Shown one piece after another: positions 19,487 to 28,651 of a DNA stretch of 55,929 nt. How positions within the stretch are numbered: position 1 is the first letter of the stretch; each line of letters begins with the position of its first letter. Source of the DNA: an uncultured Prochlorococcus sp. (GTDB lineage: Bacteria > Cyanobacteriota > Cyanobacteriia > PCC-6307 > Cyanobiaceae); assembly GCA_902590355.1 (NCBI GenBank), contig CACIWI010000005.1, forward strand, positions 1 through 55,929. The letters are read 5' to 3'. The position numbers and the translations under genes are program-made. The notes under the pieces were generated by a model. It ran no database searches. It was not told the origin of the DNA and was given only the letters and a program-made list of their open reading frames with translations.

Positions 19487-19780
19487 TTATTCATTAATAA
19501 TTTTTGGTACTTTAAAATATTTATCTTCTCTCGATGGACCCAATTCTAAAAGTTCTTCATTGCAATCAGAATTTTTCTTTTCGTCTTTTCTAAATACATT
19601 TACGACCTCAATTGCTCTCGTTGTACAGGGGACATCATCTGTATCAATTTTTTCAAGTTGTCTTATATAATCTAATATCTTTTCTAATTGTTCTGCATGA
19701 TTATTAATTTCATTCTCGTTAAGTTCTAATCTCGCCAAATGAGCAACTTTTTTTACTTCCTCTTTAGTTATTTTTGTCAT
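19487..19780 (-). CDS. gatC: Asp-tRNA(Asn)/Glu-tRNA(Gln) amidotransferase subunit C
   Basis: The small GatCAB subunit that stabilises GatA in the transamidation route to Gln-tRNA(Gln) and Asn-tRNA(Asn). It is 97 residues with the GatC signatures EEVKKVAHLARLELNENEI (6-24), the coiled segment QLEKILDYIRQLEKIDTDDV, and the C-terminal PSREDKYFKVPKII. The length is normal. The gene converges on crtR; the gatA and gatB genes are not in the window. Confidence 0.95.
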   Translation of the reverse strand: MTKITKEEVKKVAHLARLELNENEINNHAEQLEKILDYIRQLEKIDTDDVPCTTRAIEVVNVFRKDEKKNSDCNEELLELGPSREDKYFKVPKIINE

Positions 19781-19951
19781 ACTTTTAATATTTTTCTTAT
19801 TAAATAATAGTTTATTAAGAACAACTTATTTACATATCCTTTGAATTTCAAATAATTTAAAAAAATAATCTCATTTTTTTGAAAATCAATATCAATTAAT
19901 AGCCTTAATTATTTTTCTCAGCTAAATATGATATTAGATAGATATTAAAAA

Positions 19952-20536
19952 ATAGAAGAAGAACTATTTCCAAAAAATTTTTTTTATCGGCACTCTAAGC
20001 TTGTTGCTCCTGATTTAATAGGTTGTCACCTCATAAAAAAAAATAATGAGATAGATCAAGTTAAAGGGGTAATTGTTGAAACTGAAGCTTATTCACAGGA
20101 AGAAGAGGCCTGTCATGGCTACCGCAAAATGACTGAATCAAACAAATCATTATTTGGCAAACCTGGCACATTTTATATTTACAAATCTTATGGTATTCAT
20201 CATTGTTTAAACATAGTTACTGATAAAGAAAATTTTGCGAGTGGTGTCTTGATAAGATCAGTTTTTGTATCTAATAAGAATGAAAGATTAGCTTCTGGAC
20301 CTGGCCTAGTAACTAAAACATTCAATGTAGACATTTCATTTAACTCACTTGAAGTTCTTAATAACAAATCTTTATGGATTTCTCCACGAGACTCCACTCT
20401 AAAAGAAAAAGATCTTATTCAAACCACGAGAATTGGCATATCAAAGGCAAAAAATATAAAATGGCGTTGGTATCTCAAAAATAGTAGGAGTGTAAGTAAA
20501 AGATTAAAAGGTGACAGAACACCTAAATTTCAATAA
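19952..20536 (+). CDS. mpg: 3-methyladenine DNA glycosylase (MPG/AAG type) with non-canonical start
   Basis: Removes alkylated purines from DNA. The frame encodes [27 protein letters not shown] (the family's catalytic-Glu motif ETEAY), [35 protein letters not shown] and GDRTPKF. The first in-frame ATG (20129) would delete the ETEAY motif, so the gene must start earlier. Between the TAA at 19946-19948 and 20129 there is no ATG, GTG or TTG; ATA at 19952 gives 194 residues, a normal length. An ATG at 19928 in the same frame is cut off by that TAA. This is either an unusual start or a lesion. pyrB follows after 22 bases. Confidence 0.75.
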   Translation: MEEELFPKNFFYRHSKLVAPDLIGCHLIKKNNEIDQVKGVIVETEAYSQEEEACHGYRKMTESNKSLFGKPGTFYIYKSYGIHHCLNIVTDKENFASGVLIRSVFVSNKNERLASGPGLVTKTFNVDISFNSLEVLNNKSLWISPRDSTLKEKDLIQTTRIGISKAKNIKWRWYLKNSRSVSKRLKGDRTPKFQ

Positions 20537-20558
20537 TCATTTATCTTTTTTAAGCGTA

Positions 20559-21575
20559 ATGCAAATTTGGCCTCATAAACATATCCACTCACTAGCTAAT
20601 TTTTCAATTAAAGATTATGAGTCAGTATTTGAATTAGCTAATAGATTTGATGCTCTAAAGAATGCAGGCACAAAAAAGATACCGGCCTTACAAGGGTCTT
20701 TGGTGACTTCTTTATTTTTTGAACCTAGTACAAGAACAAAAAATAGTTTTGAACTTGCAGCAAAAAGGCTTTCTGCTGATGTTCAAACGTTTGCTCCATC
20801 CTCTAGTTCTCTAACAAAAGGCGAAACAATAATTGATACAGCCATAACTTATTCTGCTATGGGGGCTGATACATTAGTTATCAGACATTCATCAAGTTAC
20901 ATAACCTTTGAGATTGCTGACAAACTTGATGCAATAAATTCCAAGACTTCTGTTCTTAATGCTGGAGATGGATTACATAGTCACCCTAGCCAAGGATTGC
21001 TTGACATTTATACATTAATAAAATTCTTTTCCAAAAAAACATTGAATCCATGGGTTTTAAATTCCAAAAAGATTTTAATAGTTGGAGACGTTAATCATTC
21101 TAGGGTTGCCAGATCTAATCTTTGGGCTTTGAGTACATTCGGCGCAGACATAATCTTATGTGGTCCTAAGACATTAATACCTGATGAATTTATCAATTTT
21201 TTAAAAACTCCCGCACCAAATCAAATAAAAGATCCTGTTAAATCAAGAGGTTCCATAACAATTTCTAGATCATTGGAAGAATCAATAAAAATTGCAGATG
21301 CGATTATTGTTTTAAGACTTCAGAAAGAAAGAATGATGGAGAATTTACTTAGTAGTATTGATTCATATAGTTTGGATTATGGCTTAACCCCAGAGAAATT
21401 ATCTTTGAATAATAAAGAAATCCCAATTCTCCATCCTGGTCCCATTAACAGGGATATTGAAATAAGTAGCAAAGTAGTAGATCAATATCCTAATTGCTTA
21501 ATTAATAATCAAGTTGCGAATGGTATCCCTATAAGAATGGCTTTACTTTATCTATTACAAAAACACAACAAGTAA
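20559..21575 (+). CDS. pyrB: Aspartate carbamoyltransferase catalytic subunit
   Basis: Joins carbamoyl phosphate and aspartate in pyrimidine synthesis. The carbamoyl-phosphate loop is [19 protein letters not shown]. Other signatures are [53 protein letters not shown] and [13 protein letters not shown] chose ATG 20559 ([12 protein letters not shown], 338 residues). A longer frame from GTG 20511 would overlap the upstream glycosylase gene by 26 bases and add unconserved residues. It converges on the Ycf20 gene with a 2-base gap. The later pathway step pyrD lies at 53672-54841, not linked. Confidence 0.94.
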   Translation: MQIWPHKHIHSLANFSIKDYESVFELANRFDALKNAGTKKIPALQGSLVTSLFFEPSTRTKNSFELAAKRLSADVQTFAPSSSSLTKGETIIDTAITYSAMGADTLVIRHSSSYITFEIADKLDAINSKTSVLNAGDGLHSHPSQGLLDIYTLIKFFSKKTLNPWVLNSKKILIVGDVNHSRVARSNLWALSTFGADIILCGPKTLIPDEFINFLKTPAPNQIKDPVKSRGSITISRSLEESIKIADAIIVLRLQKERMMENLLSSIDSYSLDYGLTPEKLSLNNKEIPILHPGPINRDIEISSKVVDQYPNCLINNQVANGIPIRMALLYLLQKHNK

Positions 21576-21577
21576 AT

Positions 21578-21919
21578 TTATAGCAACTTCAGACTTTCAG
21601 TAAAGAAACCATAAAATAATCCCAATCTTAAAGAATCTAATAAAAGTACTAAAAATTTCTTTTTCCTTTCGAATCTAAAATTTCTTCTGAGAACTATTAA
21701 AATCTCGATAAAAACTACTGATAAGAAAGCAGCTATAGGATCCATGAGTTCCACAACGGCACTTACCATACCAAGAGAACTTCCAAAGAAATAGCCAATT
21801 AAAAGTGTTATCAATGAAATTGAATATCTTCGCCATGGATTATTAGCCCAAATACTTAATGTCTGAATATTTTCCACAATTTTTAATTGAAATTTTGTGT
21901 TTTGAGGTTTGGGAACCAT
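21578..21919 (-). CDS. ycf20: Ycf20 family protein (DUF565)
   Basis: A 113-residue membrane protein. The NPWRRYSISLITLLIGYFFGSSLGMVSA segment (read in parts) and DPIAAFLSVVFIEILIVLRR match the DUF565/Ycf20 family found in cyanobacteria and plastids. Two membrane helices lie at about 33-55 and 63-80. An algal Ycf20 homologue has been linked to non-photochemical quenching; the cyanobacterial role is not established. It starts 11 bases after the upstream small gene on the same strand. Confidence 0.8.
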   Translation of the reverse strand: MVPKPQNTKFQLKIVENIQTLSIWANNPWRRYSISLITLLIGYFFGSSLGMVSAVVELMDPIAAFLSVVFIEILIVLRRNFRFERKKKFLVLLLDSLRLGLFYGFFTESLKLL

Positions 21920-21930
21920 TTTGAATTAAA

Positions 21931-22131
21931 CTAAGCTGCTTCAAAGTTTGATTGGATTTTAGTATTTCCTTCTATTAATTCAAGCAATGCTTCTAACTGA
22001 GCCATTAATCCTCTTAACTCGCCTGGTTCAGGGAAAAGATCATCTTCTTTTATTCCTAAATGCATCTCTCTGAGCTCTTCTCTTAAATAGCGAATGTGAC
22101 TGATAACTTGCTCTCTTTTGGTTTGCGACAT
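21931..22131 (-). CDS. Small conserved picocyanobacterial protein
   Basis: A 66-residue, mostly helical, acidic protein with no membrane segment: KREQVISHIRYLREELREMHLG, then FPEPGELRGLMAQLEALLELIEG. The regular charged/hydrophobic spacing suggests two helices that may form a hairpin or dimer. I do not recognise a named family, though the sequence style is that of small proteins conserved in marine Synechococcus and Prochlorococcus. It lies 11 bases upstream of ycf20, probably in the same transcript. Confidence 0.65.
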   Translation of the reverse strand: MSQTKREQVISHIRYLREELREMHLGIKEDDLFPEPGELRGLMAQLEALLELIEGNTKIQSNFEAA

Positions 22132-22348
22132 GACATGAATTAAGACAATAACATTTTAAGAGAGAATATTTTTGAAAAGGAGAGATTGCTTATTTATGAT
22201 TGAGAATGAAGATAAATTTCTCACAATAATTTGAAAAGATTATGAATATTAAAAATTTTCATATCCTTAAAAAATTTACTTAATACTCATATCAATTTTA
22301 AATAATTACTTGAGGCTTTATTATTAGGATGTATTGGTTTTTCTCAAT

Positions 22349-22570
22349 ATGAAATTCATTTCTGAAAATAAAATAAGTGAGGAACTAGTAAATTCTTTTG
22401 ATGAAGAAATGACCCTTCAGCTCGCTAAAAGACTAGAGGAAGATAACTATAATACTCCATTCGATGGTTTAAAAGACTGGCACTTACTTAGGGCTCTTGC
22501 AATCAATAGACCTGAATTGACAACTAATTATATCCATCTTCTCGATCAGGAACCTTTCGATGAAAACTAG
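22349..22570 (+). CDS. DUF2555 family protein
   Basis: A 73-residue cyanobacteria-specific protein with the DUF2555 core LAKRLEEDNYNTPFDGLKDWHLLRALAINRPELTTNYIHLLDQEPFDE (read in parts). I chose ATG 22349 (MKFISENKI); an in-frame TTG at 22334 would add five residues. Function is unknown and no membrane segment is seen. The stop overlaps the coaBC start by 11 bases, so translation of the two is probably coupled. Confidence 0.82.
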   Translation: MKFISENKISEELVNSFDEEMTLQLAKRLEEDNYNTPFDGLKDWHLLRALAINRPELTTNYIHLLDQEPFDEN

Positions 22571-23807
22571 AAGTACTGACTCCAAAATAAAGGTTCTTTT
22601 ATTAATAACTGGGAGTATTGCAGCTGTAAGAATTCCTTTATTAGTTAGCCAATTAGCGAAAGAAAATTACGAAATAAGATGCGTTTTATCTAAAAATGCA
22701 GAAAAATTAATAAAGCCGCTTTCTCTCTCTATCTTGAGTAGAAACCCGTGCATTTTAGAAAATGATCAATGGTCAAATAGTCAATCAACACCCCTTCACA
22801 TAGAACTAAGTAATTGGGCTGATATTTTAATTATTGCGCCTTTAACAGCGACAACATTAGCAAAATGGGTAACTGGAAATGCAGAAGGATTAATCCCAAG
22901 CATCTTAATTGCAAATATAAAGCCAATTATTGTTGCACCAGCAATGAATACACAAATGTGGCTAAATAAAGCTGTCCAAATAAACTATGAGACTTTACAG
23001 AATTACGAAAATGTTTTGTCTTTGCAACCAAGTGAAGGCCTCTTATCGTGTGATGCTATTGGCATAGGTAAGATACCTCCAAATGATCTAATTCAATTAG
23101 CTCTTGAATTTATAGCTTCACACAAAGGAAATGAATTTCGCAAAGATTTAATTAATAAAGAAATTTTAATAACTGGAGGGTGCACTTCAGAGAAAATTGA
23201 CGCGGCAAGACACATTACTAACAAAAGTTCTGGAACTATGGGCCTACTTCTTTCTCAAGTAGCGAGGTTCAGAGGAGCACAAGTAAAATATATCCATGGG
23301 CCTCTGAAAATCGATAAAAATCTTACTGATGGAATAAAAAGATATGAAATTGAAACTAGTGTTGATTTAATTAGGGCACTCAATAATGAAATATCAAATT
23401 GCGATTATTTTTTCATGAATGCAGCAGTTTCTGATTTCAAGATAACCTCTTATACTTCAGCTAAAATTCCAAAATATAAAATTAATGATCATTTGAATAA
23501 AAACTTTGAGCTAGTCCCAGACATTTTAAAAACAATTAGTAAATCAAAAAAAGATAACCAAGTTTTTGTAGGCTTTTGTGCTTTTACAGGATCTATCGAA
23601 GAAGCACGAATAACAATTAAAGAAAAGATTATCCAAAAGGGTTGTGATTTTCTATTTGCAAATCCAATTGATCTTGAAGGCCAAGGATTTGGCTTTTTGG
23701 CACAAAATGAAGGTTGGCTTTTCGATACGAAAAATATGGAACACTACATTAACAAAACATCAAAAATTGATTTAGCGAATAAAATAATAACCCAAATTAT
23801 TTCATAA
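22560..23807 (+). CDS. coaBC: Bifunctional phosphopantothenoylcysteine decarboxylase/phosphopantothenate-cysteine ligase
   Basis: Two steps of coenzyme A synthesis in one 415-residue protein. The N-terminal FMN-dependent decarboxylase half (about 1-185) has the active-site histidine in LHIELSNWAD, the substrate motif APAMNTQMW, and the flexible-loop cysteine in LLSCDAIGIGKIP. The C-terminal CTP-dependent ligase half carries ITGGCTSEKIDAARHITNKSSG, NAAVSDFKI and the KIPK segment. The start overlaps the DUF2555 gene by 11 bases. Confidence 0.95.
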   Translation: MKTRSTDSKIKVLLLITGSIAAVRIPLLVSQLAKENYEIRCVLSKNAEKLIKPLSLSILSRNPCILENDQWSNSQSTPLHIELSNWADILIIAPLTATTLAKWVTGNAEGLIPSILIANIKPIIVAPAMNTQMWLNKAVQINYETLQNYENVLSLQPSEGLLSCDAIGIGKIPPNDLIQLALEFIASHKGNEFRKDLINKEILITGGCTSEKIDAARHITNKSSGTMGLLLSQVARFRGAQVKYIHGPLKIDKNLTDGIKRYEIETSVDLIRALNNEISNCDYFFMNAAVSDFKITSYTSAKIPKYKINDHLNKNFELVPDILKTISKSKKDNQVFVGFCAFTGSIEEARITIKEKIIQKGCDFLFANPIDLEGQGFGFLAQNEGWLFDTKNMEHYINKTSKIDLANKIITQIIS

Positions 23808-24031
23808 AAAAAATAAAAAAAACTTTTTATTTGTATTTTTTTGTAATCTTAATCATTAAAAATAATGTGATAGCTTAAAATAATTCCAGTTTTTTAAAAT
23901 CTAAAAAGCTACGGGTTGTTTCGAGGATTTAAAATTTCTATCTTTTATAGTCCTTTCCCTTGTAATATCCGTACTGAACTTATTAGATGACCTTTAATCT
24001 ATTGTCACAGAACTTTACTGCAACTTTAATT

Positions 24032-24826
24032 ATGAGAATTCGTTCTTTCTTAGCTTTTGTTATTTCAATTTGTATAACTTTTGCTTTCGTACCTGTTAAA
24101 TCATTTGCTTTTTCTGAAAGAGGAAATGCACAATTCACAGATGTTGTTAACACAGGGAAAGCTAATGATTGTCCTACATTAGACTCATCTCTTGTCGGAT
24201 CAATATCTCTAGGTAATGGAGATAGCCTTAAAGGAATATGCATGCATCCAACAGAAGTTTATGTGAAAGTGCCTGGGACAAAAAGAAAAGCTGCAGAATT
24301 TGTTTCTACAAAAATTATTAGTCCTAGAAATAACACCACAGTGACAGAAGTTTATGGAGATATAGATTCAGGAACTTTCACAGAAAAAGGTGGCATTGAT
24401 TTTCAGCTTATTACTGTATTAACTCCTGGGGGTTTAGAGGTGCCATTTGCATTCTCAGCAAAAGATCTTACAGCTGATTTACCTGCATCTATTGAGCCAG
24501 GCACTGAGGTTAGTGGTTCAACTTTTACACCTAATTACAGAACTGGTGATTTTCTAGATCCTAAGGCAAGAGCTAAAAATACTGGTGTTGAATATGCTCA
24601 AGGTTTAGTAGCATTAGGAGGCGATGACGAAGAACTTGCAAAAGAAAACATCAAAGTTGATGTAAACGGTACTGGCGTAATTACTCTTTCAATAAACAAT
24701 GTAGATTCTGATACAGACGAATTTGCTGGTACTTTTGAAGCTATCCAACCTTCAGATACAGATATGGGTTCAAAGGATCCACTTGATGTAAAAATAATTG
24801 GGGAGCTTTACGGAAGAAAGGCATAA
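24032..24826 (+). CDS. psbO: Photosystem II manganese-stabilizing protein
   Basis: The 33-kDa extrinsic lumenal subunit that stabilises the oxygen-evolving Mn4CaO5 cluster. I chose ATG 24032, which puts a normal signal peptide (MRIRSFLAFVISICITFAFV, cleavage likely after VKSFA) at the N-terminus; an upstream ATG at 23987 would add 15 residues. The mature part has the cysteine pair (DCPTL and GICMHP), GGIDFQLITVLTPGGLEVPF, SIEPGTEVSGSTFTPNYRTG, and the C-terminal FAGTFEAIQPSDTDMGSKDPLDVKI. It ends in a strong terminator, so it is probably monocistronic. Confidence 0.96.
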   Translation: MRIRSFLAFVISICITFAFVPVKSFAFSERGNAQFTDVVNTGKANDCPTLDSSLVGSISLGNGDSLKGICMHPTEVYVKVPGTKRKAAEFVSTKIISPRNNTTVTEVYGDIDSGTFTEKGGIDFQLITVLTPGGLEVPFAFSAKDLTADLPASIEPGTEVSGSTFTPNYRTGDFLDPKARAKNTGVEYAQGLVALGGDDEELAKENIKVDVNGTGVITLSINNVDSDTDEFAGTFEAIQPSDTDMGSKDPLDVKIIGELYGRKA

Positions 24827-24840
24827 ATCCTACTTAATAG

Positions 24841-24870
24841 AAAAAGGGGGTTAAAACCCTCTTTTTTTTT
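24841..24870 (+). terminator. Rho-independent terminator of psbO
   Basis: AAAAAGGGGG (24841-24850) pairs with CCCTCTTTTT (24857-24866) across a 6-base loop, with one G-T pair, and runs on into a T tract. It starts 14 bases after the psbO stop. Confidence 0.88.
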
Positions 24871-24897
24871 CAAAATTTTTATTTATCAATTTAAAAA

Positions 24898-26070
24898 ATG
24901 GAATTACAAAAAATTAGAAGAGATACTAATGGACTAATACCTCCTTATGGAGGGGAACTAAAAAATTTAATTATCAAAGATACAAACCTGAAAAATGATC
25001 TTATCTCTAAAGCTACTTATGAGTTTGAATGTAGCGAGAGAAATGCATGCGATGTAGAACTTTTGATGGTTGGAGCTTTTTCTCCCTTGGAAGGATTTAT
25101 GGATGAAAATAACTACAATTCGGTAATTAAAAATCATAGAGATATAAACGGGTTGCTTTTTGGCTTGCCAATTGTATTTGATTCAAATAATGAAAAAGTA
25201 AAAGCTGGAGAGACAATATTGCTTACTTATAAAAAACAAAAAATAGCAGTTTTAGAAGTTAGCTCTAAGTGGGAGCCTGATAAATCCCTAGAAGCTGAAC
25301 TTTGTTATGGTACTAATTCTTTAGATCATCCTGCTGTTAAGATGATTTTTAACGAGCGAGGGAGATTTTATATAGGAGGAAGAATTTATGGTTTCGAACT
25401 ACCAACTAGAGAATTCCCATGCAAAACCCCAGAAGAAGTTAGATCTACACTGCCATCAAATCATGATGTAGTGGCATTTCAATGCAGAAATCCAATTCAT
25501 AGAGCACATTATGAATTATTTACTAATGCCTTACTCTCAGATAATGTCTCCTCTAACTCAGTTGTTTTAGTTCATCCAACTTGTGGGCCAACTCAACAAG
25601 AAGATATCCCTGGGAAAGTTAGATATTTGACCTATAAAGAATTAGAAGAGGAAATATCTGATGAAAGAATAAAATGGGCTTTTTTACCTTATTCAATGCA
25701 TATGGCAGGGCCAAGGGAAGCTCTTCAACATATGATAATAAGAAGAAATTATGGCTGCACCCATTTTATTATTGGTAGAGATATGGCTGGTTGTAAGTCT
25801 TCATCAACTGGTGAAGATTTTTACGGTCCATATGACGCCCAGAATTTTGCGAATAAGTGCGCAGATGAATTGATGATGCAAACTGTTCCCTCAAAAAATT
25901 TAGTTTATACGAAGGAAAAAGGATACATAACAGCTGAAGAAGCTAAAGAATTTAATTATGAAATTATGAAACTTAGTGGTACTGAATTTAGAAAGAAATT
26001 GAGGAATGGCGAACCAATTCCTGAATGGTTTGCATTCAAAAGTGTAGTAGATGTTCTAAGACGCTCTTAA
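24898..26070 (+). CDS. sat: Sulfate adenylyltransferase (ATP sulfurylase)
   Basis: The first step of sulfate assimilation: ATP plus sulfate gives APS and pyrophosphate. This is the single-chain (Sat/Met3) type, 390 residues, not the CysDN heterodimer. The PUA-like N-terminal domain is followed by the catalytic domain with FQCRNPIHRAHYEL (the QxRNPxHxxH motif), LVHPTCGPTQQEDIPG, MHMAGPREALQH and FIIGRDMAGCKS. There is no APS-kinase fusion at the C-terminus. It follows the psbO terminator by 27 bases and so likely has its own promoter. ftsH follows after 46 bases. Confidence 0.95.
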   Translation: MELQKIRRDTNGLIPPYGGELKNLIIKDTNLKNDLISKATYEFECSERNACDVELLMVGAFSPLEGFMDENNYNSVIKNHRDINGLLFGLPIVFDSNNEKVKAGETILLTYKKQKIAVLEVSSKWEPDKSLEAELCYGTNSLDHPAVKMIFNERGRFYIGGRIYGFELPTREFPCKTPEEVRSTLPSNHDVVAFQCRNPIHRAHYELFTNALLSDNVSSNSVVLVHPTCGPTQQEDIPGKVRYLTYKELEEEISDERIKWAFLPYSMHMAGPREALQHMIIRRNYGCTHFIIGRDMAGCKSSSTGEDFYGPYDAQNFANKCADELMMQTVPSKNLVYTKEKGYITAEEAKEFNYEIMKLSGTEFRKKLRNGEPIPEWFAFKSVVDVLRRS

Positions 26071-26116
26071 TATTGTTTTATTATTAGTATTATAGATTTA
26101 TTAAAGATTTTTTATC

Positions 26117-27970
26117 GTGAACAAACGTTGGAGAAACGTAGGACTTTATGTCCTAGCTGTTATTACTGTAATTTTCATTGGTACTTCAGTTTTTGATAAA
26201 CCTAGTACTGAAAGTTCTATAAAGACCTTGAGATATAGTGATTTTATAGAGGCAGTACAAGATAAAGAAATCAGTAGAGTCCTAATATCTCCAGATAATG
26301 CCACAGCTCAAGTTGTTGAAAATGACGGTAGCAGGTCTGAGGTCAATTTAGCCCCTGATAAAGATTTATTAAAAATATTGACTGAGAATAATGTAGACAT
26401 AGCTGTAACTCCTACAAAATTAGCCAATCCATGGCAACAGGCTGTAAGTAGCTTAATTTTCCCAGTACTTTTGATTGGAGGCCTATTTTTTCTTTTCAGA
26501 AGATCACAAAGTGGTAATGCTGGTGGTGGCAACCCTGCCATGAGTTTTGGCAAAAGCAAAGCCAGACTGCAAATGGAACCATCTACACAAGTAACTTTTT
26601 CAGATGTTGCTGGTGTTGAAGGTGCAAAATTAGAACTTACAGAAGTTGTAGATTTTCTCAAGAGCCCAGATAGATTTACCGCAGTTGGAGCAAAAATTCC
26701 AAAAGGAGTTCTTCTTGTTGGCCCTCCTGGTACAGGAAAAACATTACTAGCAAAAGCAGTAGCTGGAGAAGCAGGTGTACCTTTTTTCTCAATATCTGGT
26801 TCAGAATTTGTAGAGATGTTTGTAGGTGTTGGAGCTAGCAGAGTTAGAGATCTTTTTGAACAAGCTAAAAAGAATGCTCCTTGTATTGTATTCATTGACG
26901 AAATAGATGCCGTTGGAAGACAAAGAGGTGCTGGTATGGGCGGAGGAAATGATGAAAGAGAGCAAACATTAAATCAACTCTTAACCGAAATGGATGGTTT
27001 CGAAGGTAATTCAGGAATAATAATTGTTGCTGCCACCAACAGACCTGATGTCTTAGATTCAGCTTTAATGCGTCCAGGAAGATTCGATAGACAGGTCACA
27101 GTAGATAGACCAGATTACGCTGGAAGATTACAGATATTAAATGTTCATGCAAAAGATAAAACACTTTCAAAAGATGTTGATTTAGATAAAGTCGCTAGAA
27201 GAACACCAGGATTTACTGGTGCAGATTTAGCTAATCTTTTAAATGAAGCAGCAATACTAGCAGCTAGAAAAGATTTAGATAAAGTAAGTAATGATGAAGT
27301 AGGTGATGCCATTGAAAGAGTTATGGCAGGTCCAGAAAAGAAAGATAGAGTCATCAGTGATAAGAAAAAAGAGTTAGTTGCTTATCACGAAGCTGGTCAT
27401 GCACTCGTTGGAGCATTAATGCCTGATTATGATCCCGTAGCAAAAGTTTCAATAATTCCTAGAGGTCAAGCTGGAGGTTTAACCTTCTTTACTCCAAGTG
27501 AGGAAAGAATGGAATCTGGTCTTTACTCTCGTTCTTACCTTCAAAATCAAATGGCTGTAGCTCTTGGTGGAAGAGTTGCCGAAGAAATAGTTTATGGTGA
27601 AGAAGAAGTTACAACAGGAGCCTCAAATGATTTACAGCAAGTTGCTAATGTAGCAAGACAAATGATCACTAAATTCGGTATGAGTGACAAAATAGGTCCA
27701 GTCGCTTTAGGTCAATCACAAGGTGGAATGTTTCTTGGAAGAGATATGAGTTCTACAAGAGACTTCTCTGAAGACACAGCCGCAACTATTGATGTAGAAG
27801 TTTCTGAACTTGTTGATGTTGCCTATAAGAGAGCTACCAAAGTTTTGTCAGATAACAGAAGTGTTCTAGACGAAATGGCTCAAATGCTAATTGAAAGAGA
27901 AACTATAGATACTGAAGATATCCAAGATTTGCTTAACCGCTCAGAAGTAAAAGTCGCAAACTATATTTAA
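26117..27970 (+). CDS. ftsH: ATP-dependent zinc metalloprotease FtsH
   Basis: A membrane AAA+ protease; thylakoid FtsH hexamers degrade photodamaged D1 during PSII repair, relevant to psbA in this window. It is 617 residues: a helix at about 7-24, a lumenal domain, a second helix at about 112-129, Walker A GPPGTGKT (202-209), Walker [12 protein letters not shown], the SRH region [20 protein letters not shown], and the zinc site HEAGH (424-428). The start is GTG at 26117. Which of the several cyanobacterial FtsH paralogues it is cannot be decided from one copy. Confidence 0.96.
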   Translation: MNKRWRNVGLYVLAVITVIFIGTSVFDKPSTESSIKTLRYSDFIEAVQDKEISRVLISPDNATAQVVENDGSRSEVNLAPDKDLLKILTENNVDIAVTPTKLANPWQQAVSSLIFPVLLIGGLFFLFRRSQSGNAGGGNPAMSFGKSKARLQMEPSTQVTFSDVAGVEGAKLELTEVVDFLKSPDRFTAVGAKIPKGVLLVGPPGTGKTLLAKAVAGEAGVPFFSISGSEFVEMFVGVGASRVRDLFEQAKKNAPCIVFIDEIDAVGRQRGAGMGGGNDEREQTLNQLLTEMDGFEGNSGIIIVAATNRPDVLDSALMRPGRFDRQVTVDRPDYAGRLQILNVHAKDKTLSKDVDLDKVARRTPGFTGADLANLLNEAAILAARKDLDKVSNDEVGDAIERVMAGPEKKDRVISDKKKELVAYHEAGHALVGALMPDYDPVAKVSIIPRGQAGGLTFFTPSEERMESGLYSRSYLQNQMAVALGGRVAEEIVYGEEEVTTGASNDLQQVANVARQMITKFGMSDKIGPVALGQSQGGMFLGRDMSSTRDFSEDTAATIDVEVSELVDVAYKRATKVLSDNRSVLDEMAQMLIERETIDTEDIQDLLNRSEVKVANYI

Positions 27971-27990
27971 CGCGGAATTTCAAATTTTTA

Positions 27991-28617
27991 ATGAATATTA
28001 AAAAAGATTCTTTTTCGGAGTACCTGAGAATTAAGTCTTTTTTTTTACTTATAAAACCTGAAGATAATATTTACTCAAATACCTCTATAAGAAATTCATT
28101 TTTTGCAGAATTAGAAAGCTTAGTAAAATTAGGATTAAAGAATATTGAAATAAGTTGGTCTAACAACGAAAATTGGTTTGATTTAGTATCCGATATCAAA
28201 ATTAAATATCCAAGAATTAGTTTAGGCTCTGCCTCAATAGTTAATAAGCAATCAATAGAAGATTCTTTAAAAATTGGATTAAATTTTTCGATGATGAAAT
28301 TTTGGGATAAAGATCTTTTCAATTATGCGCAGTCAAAAAATTATTTATTAATTCCTGGAATTAATAATTTAAAAGATCTTAAGGAAGCGATAGATTTAAA
28401 TTGCAACATTATTAAAATTTACCCAATAAAAAGTAAAGATAGTTCGATAAATATACTCAACTATAAAAATATTGATTTCATTGCTGCTGGAGGACTATCA
28501 ATCAATGATTTAAAAACTTATAAATCTTTAGGGTATAAAGCAGTCGTAATTGGAGATAAAGCTATCAAAAATAAAAAATTTGATCCAAAAATATATGAGT
28601 GGCTCAAAAATAATTAA
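27991..28617 (+). CDS. KDPG/KHG aldolase-like protein with altered active site
   Basis: A 208-residue TIM-barrel-like protein resembling 2-keto-3-deoxy-6-phosphogluconate aldolase (Eda). Conserved: E53 (NIEIS), the Schiff-base lysine K142 (IIKIYP), LLIPGINNLKDLKEA and GGLSINDLKTYKSLGYKAVVIG. Changed: the Eda arginine four residues after the Glu is S57, and the threonine of the PTGG loop is A166 (AAGG). Eda is the last Entner-Doudoroff enzyme, a route proposed to operate in cyanobacteria. Activity here is uncertain because of the two replacements. It lies 20 bases after ftsH on the same strand and converges on aroC. Confidence 0.7.
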   Translation: MNIKKDSFSEYLRIKSFFLLIKPEDNIYSNTSIRNSFFAELESLVKLGLKNIEISWSNNENWFDLVSDIKIKYPRISLGSASIVNKQSIEDSLKIGLNFSMMKFWDKDLFNYAQSKNYLLIPGINNLKDLKEAIDLNCNIIKIYPIKSKDSSINILNYKNIDFIAAGGLSINDLKTYKSLGYKAVVIGDKAIKNKKFDPKIYEWLKNN

Positions 28618-28651
28618 GTTAATGATAAATATAATTTATTCAACAAAACTA

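Noticed and set aside
26308..26895. 195-codon minus-strand frame inside ftsH
   Set aside because: Shadow of the ftsH coding strand, with no motif and opposite to intact AAA+ motifs.
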